DNA from: CAYMPH01 sp964529415
Lineage (GTDB): Bacteria; Spirochaetota; UBA4802; UBA5550
Direction of reading: 5' to 3'
Assembly: GCA_964529415.1 (NCBI GenBank)
Contig: CAZGWD010000013.1
Coordinates: forward strand, 1-64,000
DNA: 64,000 bases
In this document: positions 42,213 to 51,689 of the stretch, piece by piece
How the letters are laid out: the number at the start of each line of letters is the position of its first letter
How positions within the stretch are numbered: position 1 is the first letter of the stretch
Notes under the pieces: generated by a model
What the model saw: only the letters and a program-made list of their open reading frames with translations
The model's database searches: none
Told to the model about the DNA's origin: nothing
Made by a program: the position numbers and the translations under genes

Positions 42213-43859
42213 ATGGCAAAAATTTTAAAATACAGTGATGATGCAAGAAGATCAATTTACGAAGGCGTAGTTAAGCTTGCTGATGCGGTACAGGCGACAC
42301 TCGGACCTCGCGGAAGAAATGTAGTTATAGATAAAAAATTCGGTTCTCCGACTGTTACAAAAGACGGAGTAACAGTTGCAAAAGAAATTGAGCTTGATGA
42401 TCCATTCGAAAACATGGGAGCTCAAATGGTTAAGGAAGTGGCAACAAAAACAAACGATATAGCAGGTGACGGAACTACTACTGCTACAATACTTGCTGCT
42501 GCTATATTTAAGGAATCATTGAAAAATGTTACTGCCGGCGCTAATCCTATGGATCTAAAAAGAGGAATAGATAAAGGTGTTGAGGCTGCAGTAAACTATA
42601 TAGCTTCATCAGCAAGAGAAATTAAAGATAAAAAAGAAATAGCCCAGGTTGCTTCAATTTCAGCAAACAATGATGAGACTATCGGCAATCTGATTGCTGA
42701 TGCAATGGATAAAGTCGGCAAGGATGGAGTTATTACTGTTGAGGAAGCAAAATCTATAGATACTACTCTTGAAGTTGTTGAAGGTATGCAGTTTGACAGA
42801 GGATATATATCTCCTTATATGGTAACAGATACTGAATCAATGGAAGCTGTATTTGAAAATCCATTCATTCTTATCCACGATAAAAAAATATCTTCAATGA
42901 AAGATCTTCTTCCTCTTCTTGAAAAAGTTGCTCAGGCAGGAAAACCTCTTGTTATAATTTCTGAGGAAGTTGAAGGAGAAGCTCTTGCTACTATAGTTGT
43001 AAATACTCTAAGAAAAACTATCAGCTGTGTAGCTGTAAAAGCTCCTGGATTCGGCGATAGAAGAAAAGCTATGCTTGAGGATATTGCTGTTTTAACAAGC
43101 GGACAGGTTGTTTCTGATGATCTTGGAATGAAACTTGAAAACACTACACTTGAAATGCTTGGAAAAGCCAAAAAAGTAATAGTAGATAAGGAAAATACAA
43201 CTATTATCGAGGGAGCTGGAGCTCAGAAAGAAGTCCAGGCAAGAATTTCACAAATTCAGAAGCAGATTGATGATTCAACATCAGATTATGATATTGAAAA
43301 ACTTCAGGAAAGAAAAGCCAAGCTTGCAGGCGGAGTTGCTGTAATAAATGTCGGCGCTGCTACAGAGATTGAGCTGAAAGAGAAAAAAGCAAGAGTTGAG
43401 GACGCTTTATCTGCAACAAGATCAGCAGTTGAGGAAGGAATTGTACCAGGCGGCGGACTCACACTTATATATGCTCAGAAGGCCGTTTTATCAATGGCAA
43501 AAGATCTTGCAGGTGATGAAAAAATCGGCGCGATTATTATTGCAAAAGCTATGGAAGCTCCAATGAGAATGATTGCAAATAACGCAGGTCTTGAAGGATC
43601 AGTTATTGTTGAACAGGCTAAAACAGAAAAACCGGGTGTTGGTTTTAATGCAGCAAGTCTGGAATGGGTTGATCTGATTAAAGCCGGAATTATTGATCCT
43701 GCAAAAGTTGTAAGGTCAGCTCTTCAGAATGCAGCATCTGTTTCTGGAATGCTCTGCACAACTGAAGTTCTTATTACAGATAAAAAAGAAGAAAGTTCAT
43801 CTGCTCCGGCAATGCCAGGAATGGGCGGCGGAATGGGTGGAATGGGCGGAATGTACTAA
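42213..43859 (+). CDS. groEL: Chaperonin GroEL
   Basis: The 548-residue protein is full length. It has the ATP-site GDGTTTATILA, LGPRGRNVVIDKKFGSP, AAVEEGIVPGGG-type segment (RSAVEEGIVPGGGLTLIYA), and the flexible GMGGGMGGMGGMY tail. It folds non-native proteins in a double ring. A ribosome site GGGGAG precedes the ATG and an intrinsic terminator follows 33 bp after the stop. Confidence 0.98.
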   Translation: MAKILKYSDDARRSIYEGVVKLADAVQATLGPRGRNVVIDKKFGSPTVTKDGVTVAKEIELDDPFENMGAQMVKEVATKTNDIAGDGTTTATILAAAIFKESLKNVTAGANPMDLKRGIDKGVEAAVNYIASSAREIKDKKEIAQVASISANNDETIGNLIADAMDKVGKDGVITVEEAKSIDTTLEVVEGMQFDRGYISPYMVTDTESMEAVFENPFILIHDKKISSMKDLLPLLEKVAQAGKPLVIISEEVEGEALATIVVNTLRKTISCVAVKAPGFGDRRKAMLEDIAVLTSGQVVSDDLGMKLENTTLEMLGKAKKVIVDKENTTIIEGAGAQKEVQARISQIQKQIDDSTSDYDIEKLQERKAKLAGGVAVINVGAATEIELKEKKARVEDALSATRSAVEEGIVPGGGLTLIYAQKAVLSMAKDLAGDEKIGAIIIAKAMEAPMRMIANNAGLEGSVIVEQAKTEKPGVGFNAASLEWVDLIKAGIIDPAKVVRSALQNAASVSGMLCTTEVLITDKKEESSSAPAMPGMGGGMGGMGGMY

Positions 43860-43891
43860 GATTAAAAATTTAAAAAAAGAATTATTTCAAA

Positions 43892-43922
43892 AGAGGCGCC
43901 TGAAAGGGTGCCTCTTTTTTTT
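43892..43922 (+). terminator. Intrinsic terminator after groEL
   Basis: AGAGGCGCC at 43892-43900 pairs with GGTGCCTCT at 43907-43915 (one G-T pair) around a 6-base loop, followed by a T run to about 43922. Confidence 0.9.
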
Positions 43923-43981
43923 GTTCAGAAAATAGCGTCATTTTATATTTCAGCAAGTTCAGATAAAAACCGATTAGATAT

Positions 43982-44887
43982 ATGGGAAATCATTTTTTTA
44001 TAGAGGGATTATTGTCTGAAGAAATTCAAATCCAAAACTCACTGCGCGATCAATTCGGTTTTGAGGAAATAATCCGGAATCAGGAGAATATTTATAAGCA
44101 TGGTTCTTCTCTTGATTTAACTAATATTTCATTCATTGAACCATATTCAATGCTCTCCCTTCTGCTGATTGGACGGAATTTTCTAAGGCAAAAGGGTGAA
44201 AGGCTTAAGCTTGTAAATATTCCGTTAAATATACTTCAATATCTTGATAGAATGGATTTTAATAAAACCGGAATTTTTGAAATCAATGAAAAAATTCCGG
44301 ATCAGATGCTTTTGAAAAGAAGTTCTCAAAGCAAAAGCATAATTGAAATAAAAGAAATTCCAAATAAAGAAAGAGAAAGCGTTAAAGTGATATCAGAAGT
44401 AATAAAACTTTTCAGGAAACGGGCTTCATATATATTACGATTCTGGTTTGATGCAAATATAATAGATTATTTTGTTACTGTGATCTCGGAATTATGCCAG
44501 AATATTTTTGAGCACAGTCTTGATTCAGGTTATATAACTCTTCAGAGTTATTCTAACGGCAGAACGAATACAGTTCGCCTTGTTATTTCTGATTCAGGTA
44601 TCGGTATAATTAAAAGTTTTGAAAAAACTGATGTTGAGTATTCAAGTTCAGCGGATCTGATCAAAAAGTCAATGACTACTCCCATATCGAGCAAGAGAAA
44701 AAACGGTTATGGTCTGTGTCAGGTTTATTCAATCATGGAAAAAATAAACGGTGATATATTTATAAGATCTGAAAATGCATCTGTAGCAATTTTATTCAGC
44801 AGAAATAAAAATACTCCACATGTGTTTGTAAAAGATGATCTGGATTATTTCAATGGAACGCAGATTTCTCTTTCTCTAACAGCTTAA
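43982..44887 (+). CDS. STAS-like/HATPase fusion, anti-sigma kinase-like
   Basis: The 301-residue protein has an N-terminal STAS-like domain (about residues 5-115, LDLTNISFIEPYSMLSLLLI). The C-terminal part is a GHKL ATPase domain: VISELCQNIFEHSLDSGYI (N box), VISDSGIGI (G1) and KNGYGLCQVYSIMEKINGD (G2). It is RsbW/SpoIIAB-like but with a built-in STAS partner. It is first of a cluster of five same-strand genes with gaps of 10 bp or less. A direct sigma factor target is not visible. Confidence 0.75.
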   Translation: MGNHFFIEGLLSEEIQIQNSLRDQFGFEEIIRNQENIYKHGSSLDLTNISFIEPYSMLSLLLIGRNFLRQKGERLKLVNIPLNILQYLDRMDFNKTGIFEINEKIPDQMLLKRSSQSKSIIEIKEIPNKERESVKVISEVIKLFRKRASYILRFWFDANIIDYFVTVISELCQNIFEHSLDSGYITLQSYSNGRTNTVRLVISDSGIGIIKSFEKTDVEYSSSADLIKKSMTTPISSKRKNGYGLCQVYSIMEKINGDIFIRSENASVAILFSRNKNTPHVFVKDDLDYFNGTQISLSLTA

Positions 44888-44897
44888 AGGTAAATGG

Positions 44898-45446
44898 ATG
44901 ATAATAACAATATTAAAAAAAGTAAAAGACTTAAAAATTTCTGCACCTGATCTTATTACAAGACCTTCAGGTAAAAAAGTTTTTGAAAGCGTAAAATCAT
45001 CACTGGATATTATCTCGGAAAATGAGACTATTCTGATTGATTTTAAAGGTATTGGAGTTATTGACTCTTCATTTATAGACGAATTCATTGTAAAGCTAAT
45101 ATTGGAATCAAAAAAAGAAGAAAAGCCGTTTTTTATTAAATTGAAAAATATATCCGATATTGCTGAAATTAATATTGACTCGGTATTTAAATCCTATTCT
45201 AATTACAACAAAGAGAGAATGGTTGTTATTACAGACGATATCAGAAAAAATAACAGTTTTTTTATCGGTACTCTGGAAGAATTTGAAAAAAGTTTGCTGG
45301 CATTCTTAAGAGTAAATAAAAATGCCGGAGTTGATGAGCTCGCATCTAATCTCGAAAAATCAATAGATGAAACAGCATCAATTCTTGACAGGCTTTATGC
45401 AGAACGGTTAATAAAAAAAATTAAAGGATATTATTTCTTCATATAA
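44898..45446 (+). CDS. STAS-like protein with C-terminal winged-helix-like region
   Basis: The 182-residue protein has an N-terminal DUF4325/STAS-like domain (about 1-115) with FKGIGVIDSSFIDEFIVKLI; the SSFIDEF segment is where STAS-like proteins are recognised. The C-terminal 65 residues (LLAFLRVNKNAGVDELASNL, then LDRLYAERLIKK) look like a MarR/winged-helix unit. It could switch between binding the upstream ATPase and binding DNA. Function is inferred. Confidence 0.6.
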   Translation: MIITILKKVKDLKISAPDLITRPSGKKVFESVKSSLDIISENETILIDFKGIGVIDSSFIDEFIVKLILESKKEEKPFFIKLKNISDIAEINIDSVFKSYSNYNKERMVVITDDIRKNNSFFIGTLEEFEKSLLAFLRVNKNAGVDELASNLEKSIDETASILDRLYAERLIKKIKGYYFFI

Positions 45447-45454
45447 ATAATTTT

Positions 45455-45916
45455 ATGAAACCTTTAGCCGCCAAACAAAAAACCGATGACAGTCTTTTTG
45501 GTCTTTTAGCCGCCTATAAAACATATGTAACATACTTAAGAGTGCTTGTTTCTAAAGAGGAAAAAAAAATAGTGGTCCAGATTACATCCAATCCCGGAAA
45601 CTGGTTGAAGAATACGGATGACAGTTATAAAAATTTCAGAGCTATGAGAAGACTTGAAATCGGTGCATCAAAACTTTCTATAAAATATCTGCTTCCTGAG
45701 CATATATTGAAAATTATCGGTCCGACTTTAGGAATTGATATTCCTTTAAATTCAATTGCAATATTTAATAATATTGAACAGAATGGAATTCTATCCCTTG
45801 AGGCGCATATTAAATATGAAAGTAAGATACTGCATGCTTTAAACAGACTGCTAAAATCAAGCCCCCAGAAAAAATATGAAATTCTGGAGAAATGTATGGC
45901 TGAATCACAGGTATAA
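45455..45916 (+). CDS. Unrecognised cytosolic protein in the STAS cluster
   Basis: The 153-residue protein has no signal peptide or membrane segment. It is helical at both ends with a beta-rich middle (KKIVVQITSNPGNWLKN). No family is recognised. It starts 8 bp after the STAS/winged-helix gene and ends 5 bp before the next gene, so it is almost certainly co-expressed with them. Confidence 0.55.
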   Translation: MKPLAAKQKTDDSLFGLLAAYKTYVTYLRVLVSKEEKKIVVQITSNPGNWLKNTDDSYKNFRAMRRLEIGASKLSIKYLLPEHILKIIGPTLGIDIPLNSIAIFNNIEQNGILSLEAHIKYESKILHALNRLLKSSPQKKYEILEKCMAESQV

Positions 45917-45921
45917 ATGAA

Positions 45922-46938
45922 ATGGAAGAACAGATTAAAAGTATAGATATTGCCCTGAAATATACAAACGGGGATATAACTAAAGCAAAAGAAATGGCTG
46001 CAGGTCATATCAACGATATCGTTGTTGTTAAAGGAAAATTTCTTGATATAGCATCGTCCCAGTCGGGACTTGTTCTTATTTTTTTTAATGTTGATTTTGA
46101 ATACATTGCCAGCATAGAATCAATGATTGCAAATAACTCTGGAATTTTTGACAGGGCAAGAATTTTTGATGACTGGAAAGCTTTATATCTTGATCTGAAA
46201 ACATTTCAGAATGGGCCTGAGTCAATTGAGCCCTCCGCATTTAATAATTCAATACTTCCTTCTGTAGCTCAGAATGATCTGTTTAAAAATGTTGAAGACG
46301 GTGATCTTGAGAGTATAAAGAAAAAATTGAATGCAGCAATATCTGCTTTTTATTCGGCTAAATCTGTACAGTTGCAGATTGAACTAAATAAAACAAATTC
46401 CATAGCACTTGATGTTGCAGGTCTGATTATTGACATACCGGGAAAAAAAGAAAAAGAGGATAATGAAAAAGAAAATCAGGCTGAAGAGACAGAATCCGAG
46501 AAAAGAATGGCTAAAATTGAACAGGATGCAATGTATGTTGTTAAAGGCAATTCTATTGTTTCTCCTGTTAGAGGTAAATTTATCAAAGATCTTCTGATTG
46601 GAGATAATATTAAAGTTGTATTACCGGATAAAGATATGGTAACACAGAAGATTCTTGATGCTGTTAATGCATACGATCAGGATAAAAAACCTTTGCCTGT
46701 TAAAGGAAGAGTGAAAGAGATAATTCCTCTTGAGAAAAACGGTTTTGTTATCTATACTCTTGTTGCAAAAGGAATACTTGCAAAACTCTTTGAAGAAGAA
46801 AACTTTAAGCTTATGATGTTCAATGAGCAAATGACAGACCAGAATCTTGAAAAAAGCGATCAGAAAATAATTTTTTTAGTATCCCTGCTTATTGGACTGA
46901 TTTTACTTGCGGGAATAGTTTTAATCAAACTTCTGTAA
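45922..46938 (+). CDS. Tail-anchored protein of unknown function
   Basis: The 338-residue protein begins with a UBA-like helix stretch (DIALKYTNGDITKAKEMAAG), has a Glu/Lys-rich region (about 175-195), and one C-terminal membrane segment (about 314-336) with almost nothing after it. This is a C-tail anchor with the bulk in the cytosol. It may bring the STAS/ATPase system to the membrane. Overlap of one base (TAATG) couples it to the next gene. Confidence 0.55.
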   Translation: MEEQIKSIDIALKYTNGDITKAKEMAAGHINDIVVVKGKFLDIASSQSGLVLIFFNVDFEYIASIESMIANNSGIFDRARIFDDWKALYLDLKTFQNGPESIEPSAFNNSILPSVAQNDLFKNVEDGDLESIKKKLNAAISAFYSAKSVQLQIELNKTNSIALDVAGLIIDIPGKKEKEDNEKENQAEETESEKRMAKIEQDAMYVVKGNSIVSPVRGKFIKDLLIGDNIKVVLPDKDMVTQKILDAVNAYDQDKKPLPVKGRVKEIIPLEKNGFVIYTLVAKGILAKLFEEENFKLMMFNEQMTDQNLEKSDQKIIFLVSLLIGLILLAGIVLIKLL

Positions 46939-47834
46939 TGCATTACTGCAGATATTATATTTTATTATTTATTGCTTTTATTCCGGTATTATTGCTTGCT
47001 CAAATGCCGGATTGGAGATTTTTTAAAGATAGAGAGGGCAATAAATATTTTTTTGATTCCGCCGGGAAAATTCATATTACATCACTTCCTGCATCAAATC
47101 GTAAAATTGTTTCAGCAGATGGTATTGATTATTATATAAATCTTGCAGAAGAAATTCTAAGCAGGAAAAAAATTGTAGAATCACTTCTTCTTTTCAAATC
47201 AATACTGGCCCTTCCGGACAACAATAACAGAATATACTCAGCAAGAGTCAGAGCCGCAAAAAATATTGATAATTTGAGAAAAAAGAACGGTGACAGGTTC
47301 GAAAAATACAATATTGAAGCTTCTCTGCTTTTATATAAAACCGGAGATAGATCAATTATTCTAAATGACTCTATGTTTTATTCTATGTCAAGCAAAGGTA
47401 AAATAAAATTAATCCGTTTTAAAATCAGGAATGAAAAGGATGAAATCTATCACGGAGCTTCTGTGGGAGTAAATTTCCAGGAAAAAGAAATCGCTGACAA
47501 TAAATATGAATCTATAGTCGCTCTTGACGCGGTTAAAAAAAAGCATTCTATTTCATCTTTGGAAGAAATGATCGAAAACTGGAAAATGATTTTAGGAAAA
47601 GATACGCTTGTGCGTAATGAATTATTCAGGGATAAAGATACAGTTATTTATGAATTCAATTCTGGAATAAGTGATGAAAATTCGCAGATTTATAAAGGAT
47701 TTGAAGTTCAGAAGTTTAACGGGAATTTTATATATTATTTAAGAATAGTTTCTTCAGGCATGAAATTTGAAAAGAATAAAGATTCAATGAGGGATATGGC
47801 TCTCAGCTTTAAAACAGTTGCATTTGCAGAGTAA
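46938..47834 (+). CDS. Exported protein of unknown function in the STAS cluster
   Basis: The 298-residue protein has a signal peptide (hydrophobic residues 5-20, likely cut after LLA). The mature start DWRFFKDREGNKYFFDSAGKI resembles DUF4124-type sequences. The rest is Lys/Glu-rich and mixed alpha/beta. It is the last gene of the cluster and the only exported one, so it could sense an envelope signal passed to the tail-anchored neighbour. It is convergent with the argA-like gene 2 bp away. Confidence 0.5.
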   Translation: MHYCRYYILLFIAFIPVLLLAQMPDWRFFKDREGNKYFFDSAGKIHITSLPASNRKIVSADGIDYYINLAEEILSRKKIVESLLLFKSILALPDNNNRIYSARVRAAKNIDNLRKKNGDRFEKYNIEASLLLYKTGDRSIILNDSMFYSMSSKGKIKLIRFKIRNEKDEIYHGASVGVNFQEKEIADNKYESIVALDAVKKKHSISSLEEMIENWKMILGKDTLVRNELFRDKDTVIYEFNSGISDENSQIYKGFEVQKFNGNFIYYLRIVSSGMKFEKNKDSMRDMALSFKTVAFAE

Positions 47835-47836
47835 GT

Positions 47837-48292
47837 TTATCCCAGATAAACCATTGGAGTTTCGCCGCAGGTTTCCATGTTTTTGCATTTTACGCAGTCT
47901 TTCCATATTTTTTCAGGCAGAGTGTTTTTTTCAACTTCTGCGAATCCGTTTTTTTTGAAAAATTCCGGGGAATATGTAAGTGCAAATATTTTAGGTTTTG
48001 ATTTTTCTGTAACAGTTCTGATTAAATATTTGACCAGTTCAGAGCCAATACCGCTGCTTTTAAAATTTTTATCAACAGCGAGAGAGCGGATTTCTATTAA
48101 TGCAGGACCGTAATCATAATAAGATACAACTCCTTTTAGTGCGGAATTATCGACTGCAATAAAAAATTTATCTATAGACCCGGAAATTTCATCTTTTGTT
48201 CTTTCAAGGATAGTTCCATCAATGGAATATCTGATCAGGAGATCAAATATTCCATTGACATCTGCAGATGAGGCTTTATGTATTTTTATCAT
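47837..48292 (-). CDS. GNAT acetyltransferase, short ArgA/N-acetylglutamate synthase-like
   Basis: The 151-residue protein is one GNAT domain with the acetyl-CoA motif SSGIGSELVKYLI. The C-terminal EKIWKDCVKCKNMETCGETPMV resembles the Cys-containing end of short N-acetylglutamate synthases. It may start arginine synthesis. Its ATG overlaps the stop of the SPOR gene by one base. Confidence 0.75.
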   Translation of the reverse strand: MIKIHKASSADVNGIFDLLIRYSIDGTILERTKDEISGSIDKFFIAVDNSALKGVVSYYDYGPALIEIRSLAVDKNFKSSGIGSELVKYLIRTVTEKSKPKIFALTYSPEFFKKNGFAEVEKNTLPEKIWKDCVKCKNMETCGETPMVYLG

Positions 48293-48924
48293 TAAATTCT
48301 CTTTACAATTCGGCTGTTTGATGCTATTGAATATTCATTATATCCGGAGAATTTATTCAGAGAAGATTTTGCGTCAAGTTGATTTTTAAAAGGGCCAATA
48401 TAGATTTTAAAGGAATCTTTTGCTGTCTTTGAAAGTATAACTGTATGGCCCTTTGAGCTGAGAAAGCCTGCAATTTTCTGAGATTCTGCTTTATCGTATT
48501 CGCTTCCAACTTTAATTATAAACGGATAGTCTTCTTTTGGAAAAACATTTTCTTTTTGTCTGGCGTTTTGTGACTCATCTGCAGCTTTTGATCCGTTTGA
48601 ATCTTTATTTATCAGGCCGGTAACTTTATTGCTTAATCCTGAAACTGCCTGTATGGTTTTATCATCAACAATTTTTCTGTCGGAGCCGCCTGCAAACTTT
48701 ATGCCAATCACAAGCCCTGCGGTAAACGAAATTATGCAGAGCGCTATTATAACGAACATCATCCGGTTGGCTTTTTTTCTGTGTTTCTCATTTTCACGCG
48801 GAGCAAAATCATTTGCCCGTGAATTATATTCAGTCATCCGAGGATAGAATTCCGGATCAATTCTTTCAAATTGAGCCGGATTATTTCTTAAATTTTTACC
48901 TTCATAAAAATCAATATTCTGCAT
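48292..48924 (-). CDS. SPOR-domain membrane protein
   Basis: The 210-residue protein has one membrane segment (about residues 52-75) after a polar cytosolic N-terminus, a linker, and a C-terminal SPOR domain (about 130-208: YPFIIKVGSEYDKAESQKIA, then KIYIGPFKNQLDAKSSLNKF). SPOR domains bind denuded glycan strands at division sites. AGGAT precedes the ATG. Confidence 0.82.
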   Translation of the reverse strand: MQNIDFYEGKNLRNNPAQFERIDPEFYPRMTEYNSRANDFAPRENEKHRKKANRMMFVIIALCIISFTAGLVIGIKFAGGSDRKIVDDKTIQAVSGLSNKVTGLINKDSNGSKAADESQNARQKENVFPKEDYPFIIKVGSEYDKAESQKIAGFLSSKGHTVILSKTAKDSFKIYIGPFKNQLDAKSSLNKFSGYNEYSIASNSRIVKRI

Positions 48925-49117
48925 ATTATCATCCTTTATAATAAGAGCGCTTCCGGAAATTCACAGCTGCATGACTTAATTTCTGATTTTATATTTAATT
49001 ATTCACTTATATTTTCGTCAGAAATCTGCAGAATGTTTAATTTTTCATGAAGTTTTATTGATCTTTTGGAGCTTCTTTTTGATATAATTTATTAACTTTC
49101 CGAGCATATTTTTTATA

Positions 49118-49147
49118 TTGACTATTTCCAATATTTAATATTATTAT
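49118..49147 (+). promoter_or_regulatory. Possible dapF promoter in the 350-bp gene-free gap
   Basis: The gap 48925-49274 holds no gene. TTGACT at 49118-49123 and TATTAT at 49142-49147 are spaced 18 bp apart and lie 128 bp before the dapF ATG. Downstream, 49180-49230 has repeated GCTGA blocks of unknown meaning. Confidence 0.4.
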
Positions 49148-49274
49148 ACATATCTAAAATTGAAATATGCAGCAGACTAATGCTGAGCTTGGCTGAAGTT
49201 GAATCTGAGCCCCTGCGGCTGAATAGCTGAACAATTACATTTAAAAAAATAATTTTAAAAACAATGAGGATTAA

Positions 49275-50114
49275 ATGATAAAATTTTTAAAAATGCAGGG
49301 CACAGGAAATGATTTTATATATATTGATGCACTTAAGCAAACAATTGCCAAACCGGAATCGCTGGCTGTTAAAATGTGCGACAGACATTACGGCATCGGC
49401 GCTGATGGACTTATTCTTATTCTGAAATCAAACAAGGCTGATTTTAAGATGAGAATTTTTAACTCGGATGGAAGTGAAGCTGAAATGTGCGGTAACGGCA
49501 TAAGATGCTTTGCGAAATATGTATATGATAACGGGCTGATATCAAAAAAAAATATTACAGTTGAGACACTTGCAGGCATTCAGGCTCTTCAGCTGTTTTT
49601 AAAAAACAAGAAAGTTGATAAAGTTACAGTTGATATGGGTGAGCCAATTTTATTGAGGGAAAGAATCCCTATGCTTGGTGATCCAGGCATGGTGATTGAT
49701 GAGATCCTTCAGCTTGATGATGGAGCTAAGTTCAATATAACATCTGTATCCATGGGAAATCCTCATGTTGTAATTTTTGTTGAAGATATAGAAAATTTTC
49801 CTGTTGAAAAATATGGAAGAATGATCGAGAATCATTCTTTATTTCCTAAAAGAACAAACGTTGAATTTGTTAAAGTCGTTAATGATGGAGATGTGATTCA
49901 AAGGACTTGGGAACGGGGAGCTGGTGAAACTTTTTCATGCGGTACAGGCGCTTTAGCTGTTACTGTAGCGTGTATATTGAATAAAAAGACATCCAGGAAA
50001 ATAAAAATACAATTAACAGGCGGCGAGCTGCTCACGCAATGGGATGAAAAAGATAATCATGTTTATCTTACAGGCCCTGCTGTTGAGGTTTTCAGCGGAG
50101 TCTGGAAAGATTAA
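49275..50114 (+). CDS. dapF: Diaminopimelate epimerase
   Basis: The 279-residue protein has the two catalytic cysteines C72 (EMCGNGIRC) and C222 (GETFSCGTGALA), and begins with the family MQGTGNDF motif. It converts LL- to meso-diaminopimelate for peptidoglycan and lysine. AATGAGGATTAA ahead of the ATG contains a short GAGGA site. It is convergent with the GerMN gene, sharing 4 bp at the ends. Confidence 0.96.
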   Translation: MIKFLKMQGTGNDFIYIDALKQTIAKPESLAVKMCDRHYGIGADGLILILKSNKADFKMRIFNSDGSEAEMCGNGIRCFAKYVYDNGLISKKNITVETLAGIQALQLFLKNKKVDKVTVDMGEPILLRERIPMLGDPGMVIDEILQLDDGAKFNITSVSMGNPHVVIFVEDIENFPVEKYGRMIENHSLFPKRTNVEFVKVVNDGDVIQRTWERGAGETFSCGTGALAVTVACILNKKTSRKIKIQLTGGELLTQWDEKDNHVYLTGPAVEVFSGVWKD

Positions 50115-50782
50115 ATATCCTCCCACAGGCGCTTGCCGTAAACACCTGAGTTTAGTATCATAACTTTTTTTACAGATTTAATGTTTTCTCTGATAGTAGT
50201 ATCTATTGCTGCCTTGAATTTATCTTCAGAACCTGCTATTATTTTCATATCCTGGTCTAAAATTTTATTTTCAATATCAATTACACAAATTGAATCACCT
50301 TCCCCGTGCATCCATATTTTTTTAATCAGAAGCTCTGAAGGGATAAGTACTGATGTGTTTTCATATATAGAACCCCTGGCAACTGTTTTGAATAAATATT
50401 TTATGAATCTTTCGTTGTCGGAAAAAGAAGGAGCCATTCTTGTTTCTTTAATCAGATTCTGGCCTTCAAGAGACGGGAGATACACTGATATTTCTTTCTG
50501 GTCGCTCATTGCAGGTATAGATGGGAATATATTGAAAATATTTTTATCTGTAAGGTAGCTGAACATTACGTAATCTGCAATGAACAGAAGCGATAAAGAA
50601 ATTATTAAAAATCTGTTTCTATATTGCATATCAGCTTCAAGTTTTTTCTTTAAAGGCAATAGTTTTTTATTTATATCATTTATAACAGGAGATATTTTTT
50701 CAGATAATTTTTTAATATTTTTTTTGATATAATCAGTAGCTTTGTCGAATTTCTTGGCAATTTTTTTTAATATTTTTTTCAT
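50111..50782 (-). CDS. GerMN-domain membrane protein
   Basis: ATG 50782 is chosen because GGAGG (minus strand of 50791-50795) is 8 bases ahead; an upstream ATG at 50806 lies before this site. The 223-residue protein has a Lys-rich helical N-terminus, a membrane segment (about 62-80), and a C-terminal GerMN-like domain (QKEISVYLPSLEGQNLIKE, FIKYLFKTVARG, and KVMILNSGVYG). Function is unknown; relatives act in envelope and spore processes. Confidence 0.72.
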   Translation of the reverse strand: MKKILKKIAKKFDKATDYIKKNIKKLSEKISPVINDINKKLLPLKKKLEADMQYRNRFLIISLSLLFIADYVMFSYLTDKNIFNIFPSIPAMSDQKEISVYLPSLEGQNLIKETRMAPSFSDNERFIKYLFKTVARGSIYENTSVLIPSELLIKKIWMHGEGDSICVIDIENKILDQDMKIIAGSEDKFKAAIDTTIRENIKSVKKVMILNSGVYGKRLWEDI

Positions 50783-50963
50783 GTATATTTCCTCCAAAAA
50801 TAGCATAATATTTATAATATGATTTACCTTGCAAGAACTTTTATTGAATAACAGACGGTAAAATCAATGATTAATTCCTTAATGCCGAGAAAAATTATTT
50901 GCAAATAATACATGAAAAAAAATATATAGGCTATTGCATTTTAATATTATTCCGGGGGAATAT

Positions 50964-51587
50964 ATGATACATAAAAACGTTATAACAGATTTCTCGCCCA
51001 AAGAATTTACTCCAGTTTTGGATGAAACCGCTTATGTGCATCCGCTTGCAGCTGTAATAGGAAATGTTATTCTCGGCAAAAATGTTATGGTATCGCCTTT
51101 CGCATCGATCAGAGGTGATGAGGGGCAGCCGCTTCATGTCGGAGATGATTCAAATGTTCAGGACGGTGTAATTATACATGCACTTGAAACTGAGCATGAA
51201 GGACATCCGGTTGAAAAACATACAGTAAAGGTAAATGGAATATCTTATGGTGTTTACGTGTCCAGGAATGTTTCTCTGGCGCATCAGGTTCAGATACACG
51301 GACCGGCTTTTGTAGGGCATGATTCCTTTATAGGTATGCAGACTCTGGTTTTCAAGGCCAAGGTTGGAAATAACTGTGTTATAGAACCGGGCTGTATTAT
51401 TCTCGGAGTTACAATCCCAGACGGACATTATATCCCTGCAGGAAGCGTTGTGAATGAACAGTCAAAAGCAGATTCACTTGCAAAAAAAATAACAGATGAT
51501 TATGCATTCAAGGACCTGAACAAGGGAGTAATACATGTTAACGTGAACCTTGCTGCAGGCTACAAAAAAGCAGATTTAAAACTGTAA
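50964..51587 (+). CDS. Gamma-carbonic anhydrase-like left-handed beta-helix protein
   Basis: ATG 50964 has GGGGGAA just ahead. The 207-residue protein has hexapeptide repeats and the zinc-histidine set of gamma-CA: VIIHAL, SLAHQ and QIHG, plus Arg/Asp in SIRGDEG and Asn/Gln in NVQDG. The ETEHEGHPVEKHT segment is a Cam-like acidic-loop insert. It may be an active anhydrase or a CamH-type relative. It has no signal peptide. Confidence 0.8.
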   Translation: MIHKNVITDFSPKEFTPVLDETAYVHPLAAVIGNVILGKNVMVSPFASIRGDEGQPLHVGDDSNVQDGVIIHALETEHEGHPVEKHTVKVNGISYGVYVSRNVSLAHQVQIHGPAFVGHDSFIGMQTLVFKAKVGNNCVIEPGCIILGVTIPDGHYIPAGSVVNEQSKADSLAKKITDDYAFKDLNKGVIHVNVNLAAGYKKADLKL

Positions 51588-51621
51588 TTTGATCTTTTGC
51601 TAATATACAGGTATTATTAAA

Positions 51622-51655
51622 GAAGCTGATTTCATTTTAATCAGCTTCATATTTT
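51622..51655 (+). terminator. Intrinsic terminator between the gamma-CA-like gene and tadA
   Basis: GAAGCTGATT at 51622-51631 pairs perfectly with AATCAGCTTC at 51639-51648 around a 7-base loop, followed by ATATTTTTT. Confidence 0.8.
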
Positions 51656-51689
51656 TTATTTATGTAGTTTTTACTTAAATATTATTAGT

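Noticed and set aside
47827..47845. Short GTTTATC/GATAAAC hairpin as a bidirectional terminator
   Set aside because: It has a 7-bp A/T-rich stem, overlaps the last codons of the argA-like gene, and no T run follows.
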